A DNA stretch of 64,000 bases from Sphingomonadales bacterium UBA656 (GCA_002299895.1 DBOC01000007.1:1-64000); one strand, 5' to 3'; shown: positions 16,967-25,882, numbered from the stretch's first letter. Numbers and translations are program-made. Notes: generated by a model not told the origin, from the sequence alone.

Positions 16967-17431
16967 TTAGCTGTCGTTTGATGAACCAGTGGTGACTAAG
17001 CTCACGCTGTTTAACCCCGCGCGGTTCAACTCACCCATGACGCGCATCATTTGACCATAGCTGATCGCGGTATCCCCGCGCAGCATGATTTGGCGCGGAT
17101 TGCCCGGTGTTTCGGCCGCGGCGATCTCGCCCAAACGCGCCGGCAAGTCGGCAGGCGCAACCTCTGTGCCGTCGATGAACGTCACGCCGTCGCGATCAAT
17201 CGCAATTTCAATCGGCTCATCTTGCTGATCCAGCGCATTGGCACGGCTTTCCGGCAACTCGACGGGCACGCCTGTTACTAACAAGGGTGCGGTGACCATG
17301 AAGATGATGAGCAGAACGAGCATAACGTCGACAAAGGGCGTGACGTTGATGTCCGCCATCGGCGCACGTCGGCTTCCTTGCCGTCGCCCACGTCCGCCGC
17401 CGCTACGGCCTGATGCGGTGTTCATCGCCAT
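16967..17431 (-). CDS. tolR: TolR, ExbD/TolR-family motor component
   Basis: A protein of 154 residues with a basic Gly/Arg-rich N-terminus (SGGGRGRRQGSRRAPM), the conserved MADINVTPFVDVMLVLLIIF segment containing the proton-path Asp, and a periplasmic beta domain. The N-terminal extension is more Gly- and Arg-rich than in many homologues. It works with TolQ as a proton-driven motor. The gene is packed tightly between tolQ (2 bp) and tolA (4 bp). Confidence 0.95.
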   Translation of the reverse strand: MAMNTASGRSGGGRGRRQGSRRAPMADINVTPFVDVMLVLLIIFMVTAPLLVTGVPVELPESRANALDQQDEPIEIAIDRDGVTFIDGTEVAPADLPARLGEIAAAETPGNPRQIMLRGDTAISYGQMMRVMGELNRAGLNSVSLVTTGSSNDS

Positions 17432-17433
17432 CG

Positions 17434-18126
17434 TTAAACCTCAAGCTCCAACTCACGGCTTAATGTGCCGTGAAAGCCATCGGCAAATCGGCCCATACGC
17501 GCTTCATATTGGTTCAGCCGGTGGGAGAAACGGTTATAGGCGATAACCGCTGGAATGGCGGCGAACAGGCCGATTGCGGTAGCAAATAATGCCTCCGCAA
17601 TACCCGGTGCGACAACGGCGAGGCTAGAATTTTGCTCGGCTGCAATCGCGGAAAAGCTGCGCATGATACCCCAAACGGTGCCGAACAGGCCAATGAATGG
17701 CGCAACCGAGCCCGTGGTCGCCAGAAAGTTCAGGCGATTGGCGAGGCGGTCGGTTTCTGCTGCAATGGTGGCATCCATCGCCGTGGCCAGCCGCTCACGC
17801 GTTCCGGCACGGTCAATGTTTTTGGCTTTGGTGGACAGCCGCCATTCGGCCATGCCAGCGGCAAAGACCTTGGCCACCGGCAGTTCATTTTGAGCATGAG
17901 CTTTAGAGAAAGCGGCAATATCCGAGCTGCCCCAAAATTCGCGTTCAAACGCCTCGCTTTTCCGGTTGATGCCGAGCATTTTGATCGTGAAGCTGATGAT
18001 GATGGTCCACACCCAGACGCTAGACAGCGCCAGACCGACAATGACCGATTTGACCACCAAGTCGGCGTCCATAAACAAATCAACGGGTGAAAAGCCCATA
18101 TTTTGGGTCGCGATAAGCAGGCTCAT
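17434..18126 (-). CDS. tolQ: TolQ, MotA/TolQ/ExbB-family motor channel
   Basis: A protein of 230 residues with three membrane helices: one near residues 25-45 and two near residues 135-200 (FIGLFGTVWGIMRSFSAIA and ALFATAIGLFAAIPAVIAYN). These hold the conserved Thr of the proton path. It forms the channel of the Tol motor with TolR. It is preceded 7 bp upstream by ybgC. Confidence 0.95.
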   Translation of the reverse strand: MSLLIATQNMGFSPVDLFMDADLVVKSVIVGLALSSVWVWTIIISFTIKMLGINRKSEAFEREFWGSSDIAAFSKAHAQNELPVAKVFAAGMAEWRLSTKAKNIDRAGTRERLATAMDATIAAETDRLANRLNFLATTGSVAPFIGLFGTVWGIMRSFSAIAAEQNSSLAVVAPGIAEALFATAIGLFAAIPAVIAYNRFSHRLNQYEARMGRFADGFHGTLSRELELEV

Positions 18127-18133
18127 GGATATC

Positions 18134-18586
18134 CTATTCTGCGGGTTGATGGATTATCGGCTGGAACGCGGCAACCCAAGTTGCGGGTTGTCGGCGAGCC
18201 TTGCCGTCGGGTGAAACAAAAGCCGCGGTCACCCGCGCCTCAGTGAGTATCTCGTCACCGCGCATGACGGTTTGATGAATGTCGCAGCTTGCGGCGCGGA
18301 CGGCCTCTACGGTGCTGACAATCACCAACGCATCATCAAAATGGGCGGCGCGGCGATATTTAATCTGCATGTCTGTCACGGCATAGGCGCCCTGACCTTC
18401 GGCATGAACGGCCCGCTGATCAATGCCGGCGCACGCCAGCATGTCCGAACGCGCGCGCTCCATGAAATGCAGATAACGCGCATGATAGACCACGCCGGAA
18501 AAATCGGTGTCTTCAAAATAGACGCGTACGGCAAAATAGTGCCGCGTGCCGTCAAAATGGCCTTGATAGGGTGTAGGGACCGTCAT
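18134..18586 (-). CDS. ybgC: YbgC-family acyl-CoA thioesterase (tol-pal associated)
   Basis: A hotdog-fold protein of 150 residues. The active-site motif VYFEDTDFSGVVYHARYLHF contains the catalytic Asp and the His-Tyr segment of 4-hydroxybenzoyl-CoA thioesterase relatives. It hydrolyses short-chain acyl-CoA or acyl-ACP and is thought to take part in phospholipid metabolism at the division site. It is the first gene of the ybgC-tolQRAB-pal operon. Confidence 0.93.
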   Translation of the reverse strand: MTVPTPYQGHFDGTRHYFAVRVYFEDTDFSGVVYHARYLHFMERARSDMLACAGIDQRAVHAEGQGAYAVTDMQIKYRRAAHFDDALVIVSTVEAVRAASCDIHQTVMRGDEILTEARVTAAFVSPDGKARRQPATWVAAFQPIIHQPAE

Positions 18587-18676
18587 CGATGAATGGCTTA
18601 ACCGTTGTCGAGTCCGGCGGGAAGGGTTTTTAGCAAGTACGCCCGCAATTGGTCGCCTGAGACATTCGGAATGCCT

Positions 18677-19702
18677 TTATGCGTCAAATAAACCGTCCTG
18701 TGACCCGGCGGGCGGGTTGAGGCCAAGATGCTTCCAGCCCGGCGCATTGAGGCATCGGCCGCGCGCGGTCCGTGCAATCAAGCCCAATTGTAGCAAATAG
18801 GGCTCGACCACATCCTCAATGGTGTCGCGCGGTTCCGACAGGCCAGCCGCCAACGCCTCAACGCCCACCGGCCCGCCGCGATAAATGTCAGCGATCATGT
18901 GCAGATAACGCCTGTCCATCGCATCGAGGCCAAGCGCATCGACCTCCAACCGGTTGAGCGCACTGTCGGCAATTTTGGCGGTGACAATGGCTTCGCCGGC
19001 GACATTGGCAAAGTCCCGCACACGGCGCAGCAGCCGTCCGGCAATGCGCGGGGTGCCGCGTGCGCGCTTGGCGATTTCGTTCGCGCCATCGGGGGCAATA
19101 CCCAGATCCAAAAGCCGCGCAGCGCGGGTAACGACGAGCTCTAGCTCGGCATGCGTGTAGAAATTGAGCCGCACCGGAATGCCAAAGCGGTCGCGCAATG
19201 GTGTGGTCAATAACCCCTGCCGCGTGGTCGCGCCGACCAGCGTAAAGGCAGGCAAATCAATCCGCACCGAGCGCGCCGACGGACCTTCGCCGATCATGAT
19301 ATCGAGCGCACGGTCCTCCATCGCGGGGTAGAGGATTTCCTCAACCACGGGGCTGAGCCGGTGGATTTCGTCAATGAATAAGACGTCGCCATCTTCCAAA
19401 TTGGTGAGCAATGCGGCCAGATCGCCGGATTTGGCGATGACAGGGCCGGATGTCGCGCGGAAGCCAACACCCATTTCCTTTGCGACAATTTGCGCCAATG
19501 TGGTTTTACCTAGCCCCGGCGGACCAAAGAACAGCACATGGTCCAAGGGCTGTCCACGGCCCTTTGCCGCCTCAATAAACACGCGCAAATTGTCGCGCGC
19601 GGCGGCCTGCCCGATAAATTCGCTCAGCGTTTTAGGCCGCAAAGCGGCGTCAATATCTTCCGGCCGTTTGTCCGGCGTGGTCAGACGATCGTCGTCCGTC
19701 AC
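18677..19702 (-). CDS. ruvB: RuvB, Holliday junction branch-migration ATPase
   Basis: A protein of 341 residues, the usual length for the family. It has Walker A GPPGLGKTT, Walker B FIDEIHR, sensor residues in VGATTRQGLLTTPLRDRFG with the arginine of GIPVRL nearby, and a C-terminal winged helix (RGRCLNAPGWKHLGL). It drives branch migration with RuvA. Its start overlaps the end of ruvA by 4 bp, so the two are coupled, and both are downstream of a LexA box. Confidence 0.97.
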   Translation of the reverse strand: MTDDDRLTTPDKRPEDIDAALRPKTLSEFIGQAAARDNLRVFIEAAKGRGQPLDHVLFFGPPGLGKTTLAQIVAKEMGVGFRATSGPVIAKSGDLAALLTNLEDGDVLFIDEIHRLSPVVEEILYPAMEDRALDIMIGEGPSARSVRIDLPAFTLVGATTRQGLLTTPLRDRFGIPVRLNFYTHAELELVVTRAARLLDLGIAPDGANEIAKRARGTPRIAGRLLRRVRDFANVAGEAIVTAKIADSALNRLEVDALGLDAMDRRYLHMIADIYRGGPVGVEALAAGLSEPRDTIEDVVEPYLLQLGLIARTARGRCLNAPGWKHLGLNPPAGSQDGLFDA

Positions 19703-20307
19703 CGCGAAGCCCTTTTCAACGCAAGCCGGACCAGCGCATCCAAGGTCGCATCTGGGCCGAGTTCCTCGACGGCTTGTGCCACAGCATTGCCAGCTTCGCC
19801 GGGTTTGAAGCCGAGGTTAGCAAGCGCGGACATTGCGTCTTGCGCGTGGTTGCCACTGGCAGCGCCTGTAGCCATTAACTTCGCGCCGCCGCCGATGCCG
19901 GCAAGCGCGCCGACCTTATCCTTCAATTCATTGACGATGCGGCTGGCCAATTTGGGTCCGACGCCATTGGCGCGCGCGACCATGGCTGCGTCGCCGCTGC
20001 CAATGGCGAGGGCGAGGTCAGCGGGTTCAATTGCGGACAATATGGCAAGGCCAACCTTGCCGCCGACACCTTGCACGCCCGTCAATAACCGGAACCAGTC
20101 GCGTTCTTCGCGGGTGGCAAAGCCGATCAGGCGCATGTCGTTTTCGGACACTTGCATTTCGGTGAAGACGGTGGCGAAATCGTCTGTCTTGCCCAAGGCG
20201 GATAAAGTCCGCGCGCTCGCTTGCACCAGATAACCAACGCCGTTGACGTCAATCACCAGATGGTCAACGCCCGTTTCGTCAATCCGGCCATAAAGCTTTG
20301 CAATCAT
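19699..20307 (-). CDS. ruvA: RuvA, Holliday junction-binding protein
   Basis: A protein of 202 residues starting MIAKLYGRIDETGVDHLVID. It contains the helix-hairpin-helix segments (GVQGVGGKVGLAILS and ANGVGPKLASRIVNEL) and the C-terminal RuvB-interacting domain (DAMSALANLGFKPGEAGNAV). It tetramerises on four-way junctions and loads RuvB. The upstream gap to ruvC (86 bp) holds a perfect alphaproteobacterial SOS box. Confidence 0.97.
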   Translation of the reverse strand: MIAKLYGRIDETGVDHLVIDVNGVGYLVQASARTLSALGKTDDFATVFTEMQVSENDMRLIGFATREERDWFRLLTGVQGVGGKVGLAILSAIEPADLALAIGSGDAAMVARANGVGPKLASRIVNELKDKVGALAGIGGGAKLMATGAASGNHAQDAMSALANLGFKPGEAGNAVAQAVEELGPDATLDALVRLALKRASR

Positions 20308-20350
20308 CTGTGCGGGTTAGCTGTTCGATTTGAAATCGGCAAGCAAAAGA

Positions 20351-20365
20351 GAACATCGTGGGAAC
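20351..20365 (-). promoter_or_regulatory. LexA (SOS) box upstream of ruvAB
   Basis: Read on the minus strand the sequence is GTTC-CCACGAT-GTTC, an exact match to the GTTC-N7-GTTC direct repeat bound by LexA in alphaproteobacteria. It lies 44-58 bases upstream of the ruvA ATG and downstream of the ruvC stop. This implies that ruvAB has its own SOS-controlled promoter, separate from ruvC. Confidence 0.85.
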
Positions 20366-20393
20366 AGGAGGGCTTTTTCTCGGCGGGAACCGG

Positions 20394-20864
20394 TCAAAGC
20401 CGGACATGATGCGCATGTGTGATGGCCACTGCCAACGCATCGGCCGCGTCGGGACCAGCCAGCTTCAAACCCGGCAACAGGATACGCAGCATGGCTTGCA
20501 CCTGCTCCTTTTCCGCTTGGCCAGTGCCAACGACAGATTTTTTTACGAGCCGCGCGGCATATTCGGCGACGGGTGTGCGGTTGCGTGCCGCCCCTAACAG
20601 CACCACGCCGCGCGCTTGCCCTAGCTTCAGCGTCGATTGTGGGTTTTTGTTGACGAACACCTCTTCGATCGCAGCATAATCGGGACGGAAATGATCGAGC
20701 ACTGCGCGCAGTTTTTCGTCCAAAAGCACGAGGCGGTTCGCCAGCGGTAATTTGGCGTCGGTTACAATCTCGCCATTGTCGATATGGGAAAGCCGATTGC
20801 CTTCCTTACGGATAACGCCCCAGCCGGTTGTTCCAAGGCCGGGGTCTAATCCCAATATAATCAT
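20394..20864 (-). CDS. ruvC: RuvC, Holliday junction resolvase
   Basis: A protein of 156 residues. Acidic active-site residues appear in LGLDPGLGTTGWG (first Asp), AAIEEVFVNKNPQSTLKLGQA (Glu) and PDAADALAVAITHAHH (Asp pair). It cuts four-way junctions moved by RuvAB. Its start overlaps the end of the YebC-family gene by 4 bp, so it is translated from the yebC-ruvC transcript. Confidence 0.96.
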   Translation of the reverse strand: MIILGLDPGLGTTGWGVIRKEGNRLSHIDNGEIVTDAKLPLANRLVLLDEKLRAVLDHFRPDYAAIEEVFVNKNPQSTLKLGQARGVVLLGAARNRTPVAEYAARLVKKSVVGTGQAEKEQVQAMLRILLPGLKLAGPDAADALAVAITHAHHVRL

Positions 20865-21604
20865 CCCAGCTTCGCCATGACCTCATCGGACACGTCGTAA
20901 TTGCCCCAGACAGTTTGGACATCGTCATCGTCTTCCAACGCGTCGATCATCTTCAGCAAGGTCGCGGCATTGGCTTCATCGACTTCGACCAAAAGCTGCG
21001 GCTTCCACGCAAGCTTTGCGCTTTCTGCTTCGCCCAGCGAAGCTTCAAGTGCCTTGGCGACTTCGTGCAGTGCATCCATGCTGGTCCAGATGCTGTGTTC
21101 GTCTTCGCTCGATTCCACATCTTCCGCGCCGGCTTCCAATGCGGCTTCAAATACGCTGTCGGCATCGCCTGCGCTCGTGGGATAGGTAATGAGGCCCATA
21201 CGATCGAAGCCATGGCTCACAGCGCCCGACGCGCCGAGATTGCCGCCATTTTTGCTGAAGGCGGTGCGTACGTTGGTCGCGGTACGGTTACGGTTGTCGG
21301 TCAATGCCTCAACGATGATGGCAACGCCGCCGGGGCCATAGCCTTCATAGCGCATTTCATCATAGCTTTCGGCATCCCCGCCCGCTGCCTTGTCGATGGC
21401 GCGCTGGATATTGTCCTTGGGCATGGATTGGGCCTTGGCGGCATTGACCGCAAGGCGTAGGCGCGGGTTCATGTCCGGATCGGGCATCCCCATTTTCGCC
21501 GCAACGGTAATTTCGCGCGAAAGCTTAGAAAACTGCGCCGAACGCTTTTTGTCCTGCGCACCTTTGCGATGCTGTATGTTCTTGAATTTGCTATGGCCTG
21601 CCAT
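20861..21604 (-). CDS. YebC/PmpR-family regulatory protein
   Basis: A protein of 247 residues starting MAGHSKFKNIQHRKGAQDKKR, the conserved YebC start, with the acidic C-terminal domain (SSEDEHSIWTS, EDDDDVQTVWGNYDVSDEVM). Family members are DNA-binding regulators or, as more recently described, factors that relieve ribosome stalling. It is commonly placed before ruvC, as here. Confidence 0.95.
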   Translation of the reverse strand: MAGHSKFKNIQHRKGAQDKKRSAQFSKLSREITVAAKMGMPDPDMNPRLRLAVNAAKAQSMPKDNIQRAIDKAAGGDAESYDEMRYEGYGPGGVAIIVEALTDNRNRTATNVRTAFSKNGGNLGASGAVSHGFDRMGLITYPTSAGDADSVFEAALEAGAEDVESSEDEHSIWTSMDALHEVAKALEASLGEAESAKLAWKPQLLVEVDEANAATLLKMIDALEDDDDVQTVWGNYDVSDEVMAKLG

Positions 21605-21633
21605 GGCTCTACTCTTCTCTGGCTAAAGGATAG

Positions 21634-21698
21634 GATGCAGCGCCCTTACATCAGGCGCGCGCCATTGGGCAAGCCATGTGCGTTAGGTGCGCTGCATC
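21634..21698. promoter_or_regulatory. Inverted repeat in the leader of yebC-ruvC
   Basis: A perfect 10-bp inverted repeat, GATGCAGCGC (21634-21643) and GCGCTGCATC (21689-21698), with a 45-nt interior. It lies between the gapR stop and the yebC start. It could be a terminator-like end of gapR, a structured leader or a protein-binding pair. There is no T-run next to it. Confidence 0.4.
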
Positions 21699-21720
21699 AG
21701 GGTCGGGGGAAGTCGCGGCC

Positions 21721-21963
21721 TTATGCCAGACCAAGCGCCGATTTATAGGTGTCGAGAATGGCTTCCATTTCCTGACGGTCGTCTTGGCTCATTTTGCGCA
21801 AGCGGACGATCTGGCGCATGATTTTTGCGTCATAGCCTTGGCTCTTGGCTTCTGAATAGACGTCGCGAATGTCGTCAGCGATGCCCTTTTTCTCTTCTTC
21901 CAAACGCTCGATGCGTTCAATGAACAGACGCAGTTGATCGGCGGCGATATTGCCTTCAGCCAT
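21721..21963 (-). CDS. gapR: GapR (DUF2312) nucleoid-associated protein
   Basis: A protein of 80 residues from the ATG at 21963 (MAEGNIAADQLRLFIERIERLEEEKKGI), which has an AGGGAGAA site before it. The frame runs open to 22203, but that extension has no protein character. The long coiled-coil helices, KSQGYDAKIMRQIVRLRK and the C-terminal YKSAL match the GapR family. In Caulobacter GapR binds overtwisted AT-rich DNA ahead of replication and transcription and is needed for topoisomerase function. Confidence 0.93.
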   Translation of the reverse strand: MAEGNIAADQLRLFIERIERLEEEKKGIADDIRDVYSEAKSQGYDAKIMRQIVRLRKMSQDDRQEMEAILDTYKSALGLA

Positions 21964-22019
21964 GATATTCTCCCTGTGGTGTTGTTTGGGGCAAAACCCC
22001 GAATCAAGATGACAGCGCC

Positions 22020-22322
22020 TTAATGCGAAGGGGCGTTCTTCGCCACGCTTTCCTGCATCCGTTGTAATTGCTCCGGCGTCGCTTCGGTCTGATGTTTCGC
22101 TTTCCACTCGGCAGCGGGCATGCCGTGAATGATTTCGCGGGCTTCGTCCTTGGTCAATTGCCCGTCCGCCTCCATCACCCAATCGGCGAGACAATTTCGG
22201 CAAAAACCGGCAAGGCCCATGAGGTCGATATTCTGTGCATCATGCCGGTGCTGTAAATGTGTGACGAGGCGTCGAAATGCCGCGGCCGCGACGGCGTCTG
22301 AAATATCTGTAACCTGTTGCAT
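22020..22322 (-). CDS. DUF1244 family protein
   Basis: A protein of 100 residues. The motif HLQHRHDAQNIDLMGLAGFC followed by RNCLADW is characteristic of DUF1244, with two cysteines (FCRNC) spaced as possible metal ligands. The function is unknown. It lies 56 bp upstream of gapR on the same strand and is probably co-transcribed. It is divergent from pyruvate kinase. Confidence 0.85.
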   Translation of the reverse strand: MQQVTDISDAVAAAAFRRLVTHLQHRHDAQNIDLMGLAGFCRNCLADWVMEADGQLTKDEAREIIHGMPAAEWKAKHQTEATPEQLQRMQESVAKNAPSH

Positions 22323-22402
22323 TGCTATGCGCCCTTTTCGTTGCTGACTTGCCGCGTTATGGGGGGCTTAACGTTTAAATTCCATATCGCGGAGCCAATT
22401 TC

Positions 22403-23851
22403 ATGCAATATCATAAACCCCGTATGCGCAAAGTCCGCATATTGGCGACATTGGGCCCCGCGAGCGATACGCCCGAGATGATCGAAAAATTGTTCCGCGC
22501 TGGTGCCGATGCGTTTCGCGTCAACATGAGCCATGGCGATCAGGCCGACAAGGCGCAGTTGATTGCAAATATCCGGGCGCTGGAAAAAGCCTATAATCGG
22601 CCAACGACGATATTGGTTGACCTGCAAGGGCCCAAATTGCGGGTGGGAACCTTTGCCGATGAAAAGGTTGAATTGCACACGGGTGACAATTTCCGGCTCG
22701 ACAACGACACGACGCCGGGCGACGCGCATCGTGTCCATTTGCCGCATCCGGAAATCTTTGCGGCACTTGAAATTGGCGCACGCTTATTGCTCGACGATGG
22801 CAAATTGGTGTTACGCGTCACAGAAATTGCCACCGATCACATCAACACCATCGTTGAAGTTGGCGGTATGCTGTCAAACCGCAAGGGGCTGAATGTCCCC
22901 GATGTTGTGGTGCCGATTGCCGCGTTGACCGAGAAGGACCGTTCGGACCTTGCCTTTGCATTGGAACAAGGCGTGGATTGGATAGCAATGTCCTTTGTGC
23001 AGCGGCCCGAGGATGTGGCCGAGGGTAAGAAGCTGATCGGTAACAAGGCAGCTTTGCTTGCGAAAATCGAAAAGCCCGCCGCCATCGGACGGTTGGAAGA
23101 AATTCTGGAGCTGGCCGACGGGGTGATGGTTGCGCGCGGCGATTTGGGCGTGGAATTGCCGCCCGAGCAAGTGCCGCCCTTGCAAAAGAAAATCGTATCC
23201 ACCGCACGGCGCATGGGCAAGCCCGTGGTGGTGGCAACGCAAATGCTGGAATCGATGATCGTTTCACCCTCACCGACACGGGCGGAGGTGTCGGACGTTG
23301 CAACCGCCATTTACGACGGCGCGGACGCGGTGATGTTGTCTGCTGAAACGGCAGCGGGTGCTTGGCCGATTGAGGCGGTGTCGATCATGGACCGCATTGC
23401 GCAACAGGTCGAAGGCGACCCGGATTTCTTCAAACGCATCCATTTCACCGAAACCCCCGCCGACGGGACAACCGCCGACGCCTTAGCAGAGGCCAGCGGG
23501 CGTATTGTCGATACCGTCGAAACCAGTGCCATCGTTTGCTTCACATCGTCGGGATCGACCGCGCGGCGTATTTCGCGCGAGCGCCCTGCGGTGCCGCTGT
23601 TGGTGCTCACTGCAAGCATGATAACCGCGCGTCGTTTAGGGTTGTTATGGGGCGCCTTTGCCGTGCGAACCAAGGACATTGGCTCGTTTGAAGAAATGGT
23701 CGCCAAAGGCAAGCGCATGGCGCTGCGTTACCATCTCGGCGTTGCCGGTGGTCGGATCGTCATCATGGCCGGTGTGCCATTTGGGACGCCGGGGTCAACC
23801 AATGTGCTTCATATCGTCCGCCTGACGGGTGACGAGCTCAAGGGACATTAG
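22403..23851 (+). CDS. pyk: Pyruvate kinase
   Basis: A protein of 482 residues. Recognisable features are ILATLGPASDTPEMIEKLFRAGADAFRVNMSHG at the start, VARGDLGVELPPEQVP, the active-site helix KPVVVATQMLESMI and the MLSAETAAG loop. It converts phosphoenolpyruvate and ADP to pyruvate and ATP. The C-terminal domain is short and has no obvious sugar-phosphate effector loop. The gene is convergent with queA, with only 2 bp between the stops. Confidence 0.97.
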   Translation: MQYHKPRMRKVRILATLGPASDTPEMIEKLFRAGADAFRVNMSHGDQADKAQLIANIRALEKAYNRPTTILVDLQGPKLRVGTFADEKVELHTGDNFRLDNDTTPGDAHRVHLPHPEIFAALEIGARLLLDDGKLVLRVTEIATDHINTIVEVGGMLSNRKGLNVPDVVVPIAALTEKDRSDLAFALEQGVDWIAMSFVQRPEDVAEGKKLIGNKAALLAKIEKPAAIGRLEEILELADGVMVARGDLGVELPPEQVPPLQKKIVSTARRMGKPVVVATQMLESMIVSPSPTRAEVSDVATAIYDGADAVMLSAETAAGAWPIEAVSIMDRIAQQVEGDPDFFKRIHFTETPADGTTADALAEASGRIVDTVETSAIVCFTSSGSTARRISRERPAVPLLVLTASMITARRLGLLWGAFAVRTKDIGSFEEMVAKGKRMALRYHLGVAGGRIVIMAGVPFGTPGSTNVLHIVRLTGDELKGH

Positions 23852-23853
23852 GG

Positions 23854-24882
23854 TCAGGGCAGAAGCAAGCTGCTGTCGCCATAGCTGTAGAAACGATATT
23901 CCTTGGCGATTGCATAAGCATAAGCCGCCTGCATTGTCTCGCGCCCCATTAAGGCGCTGACCAGCATGAACAAAGTTGATTTGGGCAGATGGAAATTGGT
24001 CATCAGGCCACCAATCGCCTTGAACGTGTAACCGGGGGTGATGAAGATATCGGTGTCGCCTTCAAAGGGATGCACGATGCCAAATTCGTCCGCCGCGCTC
24101 TCGACAAGGCGAAGTGACGTCGTGCCGACTGCAATCAACCGCCCACCTGCTTTGCGTATATCATTGAGCCGTTGCGCTGTGCCCGCGTCAATGCTGCCCC
24201 ATTCGCTGTGCATGCGGTGTTCGCTGGTGTCATCGGCCTTCACCGGCAGGAAAGTGCCTGCGCCAACATGGAGCGTCAGGGTTGCCGTTTCGATGCCCGC
24301 GGCGTGCACCGCGTCCATCAATTCCGGCGTGAAATGCAAGGATGCGGTCGGCGCCGCAACCGCGCCATCCTTTTGCGCGAACATCGTCTGATAATCTTGC
24401 GCATCGCGTTCGTCGGTCGGCCGCTTGCCCGCGATATAAGGCGGTAACGGCATGGTTCCTGCGCGTTGCAGCAGGATTTCGACGGGTTCATCGCCTTCGA
24501 AAAATAAAGTGAAGCTGCCGTCGTCATGGCGTTCTTCGGCAAGCGCCATGACGCCTTCGCCAAAATCGATGGCATCGTCGGGGTGCAGGCGTTTGGCGTT
24601 GCGGATAAACGCCTGCCAACGGCGCAGGTCAATCCGTTTGTGCAAGGTCGCGCCGATGGATGCATCGCCGCGCTTCCCCTGCAGTTGCGCCGGGATGACG
24701 CGGGTATCGTTGAAGATCAGGCAATCGCCCTTGCGCAGCAACTGCGGCAGGTCGCGGACGGAATGATCCGCTAGTGCAGCGTCCCCGCCCACATATAGCA
24801 TGCGCGCGGAATCCCGCGGCGAGACGGGACGCAAAGCAATCCGCTCGGGCGGAAGCTCGAAATCAAACAGATCAACACGCAT
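23854..24882 (-). CDS. queA: S-adenosylmethionine:tRNA ribosyltransferase-isomerase QueA
   Basis: A protein of 342 residues starting MRVDLFDFELPPERIALRP. Family motifs include FNDTRVIPAQLQG, LHVGAGTFLPVKAD, HRMHSEWG and TNFHLPKSTLFMLVSAL. It transfers ribose from S-adenosylmethionine to preQ1 in tRNA to form epoxyqueuosine. It lies 17 bp downstream of a secreted cyclophilin gene on the same strand. Confidence 0.97.
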   Translation of the reverse strand: MRVDLFDFELPPERIALRPVSPRDSARMLYVGGDAALADHSVRDLPQLLRKGDCLIFNDTRVIPAQLQGKRGDASIGATLHKRIDLRRWQAFIRNAKRLHPDDAIDFGEGVMALAEERHDDGSFTLFFEGDEPVEILLQRAGTMPLPPYIAGKRPTDERDAQDYQTMFAQKDGAVAAPTASLHFTPELMDAVHAAGIETATLTLHVGAGTFLPVKADDTSEHRMHSEWGSIDAGTAQRLNDIRKAGGRLIAVGTTSLRLVESAADEFGIVHPFEGDTDIFITPGYTFKAIGGLMTNFHLPKSTLFMLVSALMGRETMQAAYAYAIAKEYRFYSYGDSSLLLP

Positions 24883-24899
24883 CAGTGAAAGTTTTACGC

Positions 24900-25541
24900 T
24901 TATCCGGCGTTCAACTGGTCAACGGTGATAGGTGCTTCGGCCGGCGTCGACGAAAATACCGGAGGCGGCACATTATCGGCTGCGATAGACGCCTGCAGCA
25001 CCTTGCTTGGGGTCAAAGGCGGCTCGCCACGTTCAATGGCGTCGACAAATTGCATGCCCGATGTGACGCGGCCAAAGACCGTATATTTGTTATCCAGATT
25101 GAAACGCGGTTGAAAGCAGATGAAGAATTGGCTGTTCGCGGTATCCGGTTCGTTCGTGCGCGCCATCGACACCGTGCCGCGTAAATGCGGAATGCGGTTA
25201 AATTCAGCCTTGAGGTCAGGAAGCTCCGAACCACCTTGGCCTGTGCCCGTTGGATCGCCCGTTTGCGCCATGAAGCCATCGATCACGCGGTGAAAGACGA
25301 TGCCATTGTAAAAACCTTGCCGGGTGAGTGTTTTGATACGCTCGACATGGGCAGGGGCGTCGGTTGGATACATTTGAATCGTGACACGGCCGCCGGTCGA
25401 AAGATCCAAGACCAAAACATTTTCAAGGTCTGGCGCAACAGCAGCTGGCGTGGCCGTCTGCGCGACGGCGGGCGACATGGCAAAGGCAAAAATGCCGCAT
25501 AAGAGGACTATGAGCTTCGAAATTAAAGAGCGTGGGGACAT
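24900..25541 (-). CDS. Periplasmic cyclophilin-type peptidyl-prolyl isomerase
   Basis: A protein of 213 residues with a signal peptide (LIVLLCGIFAFAMSPAVAQ), so it is exported. The cyclophilin core shows YNGIVFHRVIDGFMAQTGDP, GTVSMARTNEPDTANSQFFI and the KYTVFGRVTSGMQFVDAIERG segment. It catalyses proline isomerisation of envelope proteins. An AAAGG site precedes the ATG. It probably forms an operon with queA, a pairing often seen in alphaproteobacteria. Confidence 0.93.
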   Translation of the reverse strand: MSPRSLISKLIVLLCGIFAFAMSPAVAQTATPAAVAPDLENVLVLDLSTGGRVTIQMYPTDAPAHVERIKTLTRQGFYNGIVFHRVIDGFMAQTGDPTGTGQGGSELPDLKAEFNRIPHLRGTVSMARTNEPDTANSQFFICFQPRFNLDNKYTVFGRVTSGMQFVDAIERGEPPLTPSKVLQASIAADNVPPPVFSSTPAEAPITVDQLNAG

Positions 25542-25882
25542 TAATGAAGTGCCTTTGAAAACCGGATGAGGCCTCCTTAACGAACCACGCTGTCGCTGTC
25601 ATGAACGATTTTGAGTGCAACGGCGATGCAGAGCGTGTTCATGCATAAGATTGCCCCAAGGCACTGTTGCGTAAATGATACACTCTTGCAATAATATTGA
25701 CATCTAAACCCAATTTGTTGCGCAAATACTGGATTTCCGCCAAAGGAATGCCAACCCGGAGGGACTTCATCGCGCTTTGCGTGTTCAAAACGCGCGTAAA
25801 AACGTTGGGAAAGCTGGGTAGTTAAACCGCCATTGGTCGTCGGAAATCCGCGGACTTTTGGCACTTTATAAGGGGCTATATC
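25542..25882. other. Divergent intergenic region before the large receptor gene
   Basis: No gene is seen in these 341 bp. The region must hold promoters for both the cyclophilin gene (minus) and the TonB-dependent receptor (plus). A perfect -35 hexamer TTGACA lies at 25697-25702, but the -10 candidates 16-19 bases downstream are poor. The receptor has a strong AAGGGGC ribosome site ending 6 bases before its GTG. Confidence 0.4.

Noticed and set aside
19538..20233. 231-codon plus-strand ORF over ruvB and ruvA
   Set aside because: It is the antisense shadow of two conserved genes.
25697..25725. Sigma-70 promoter for the TonB-dependent receptor
   Set aside because: The -35 TTGACA is perfect, but no acceptable -10 lies at the proper spacing, so I did not call it.
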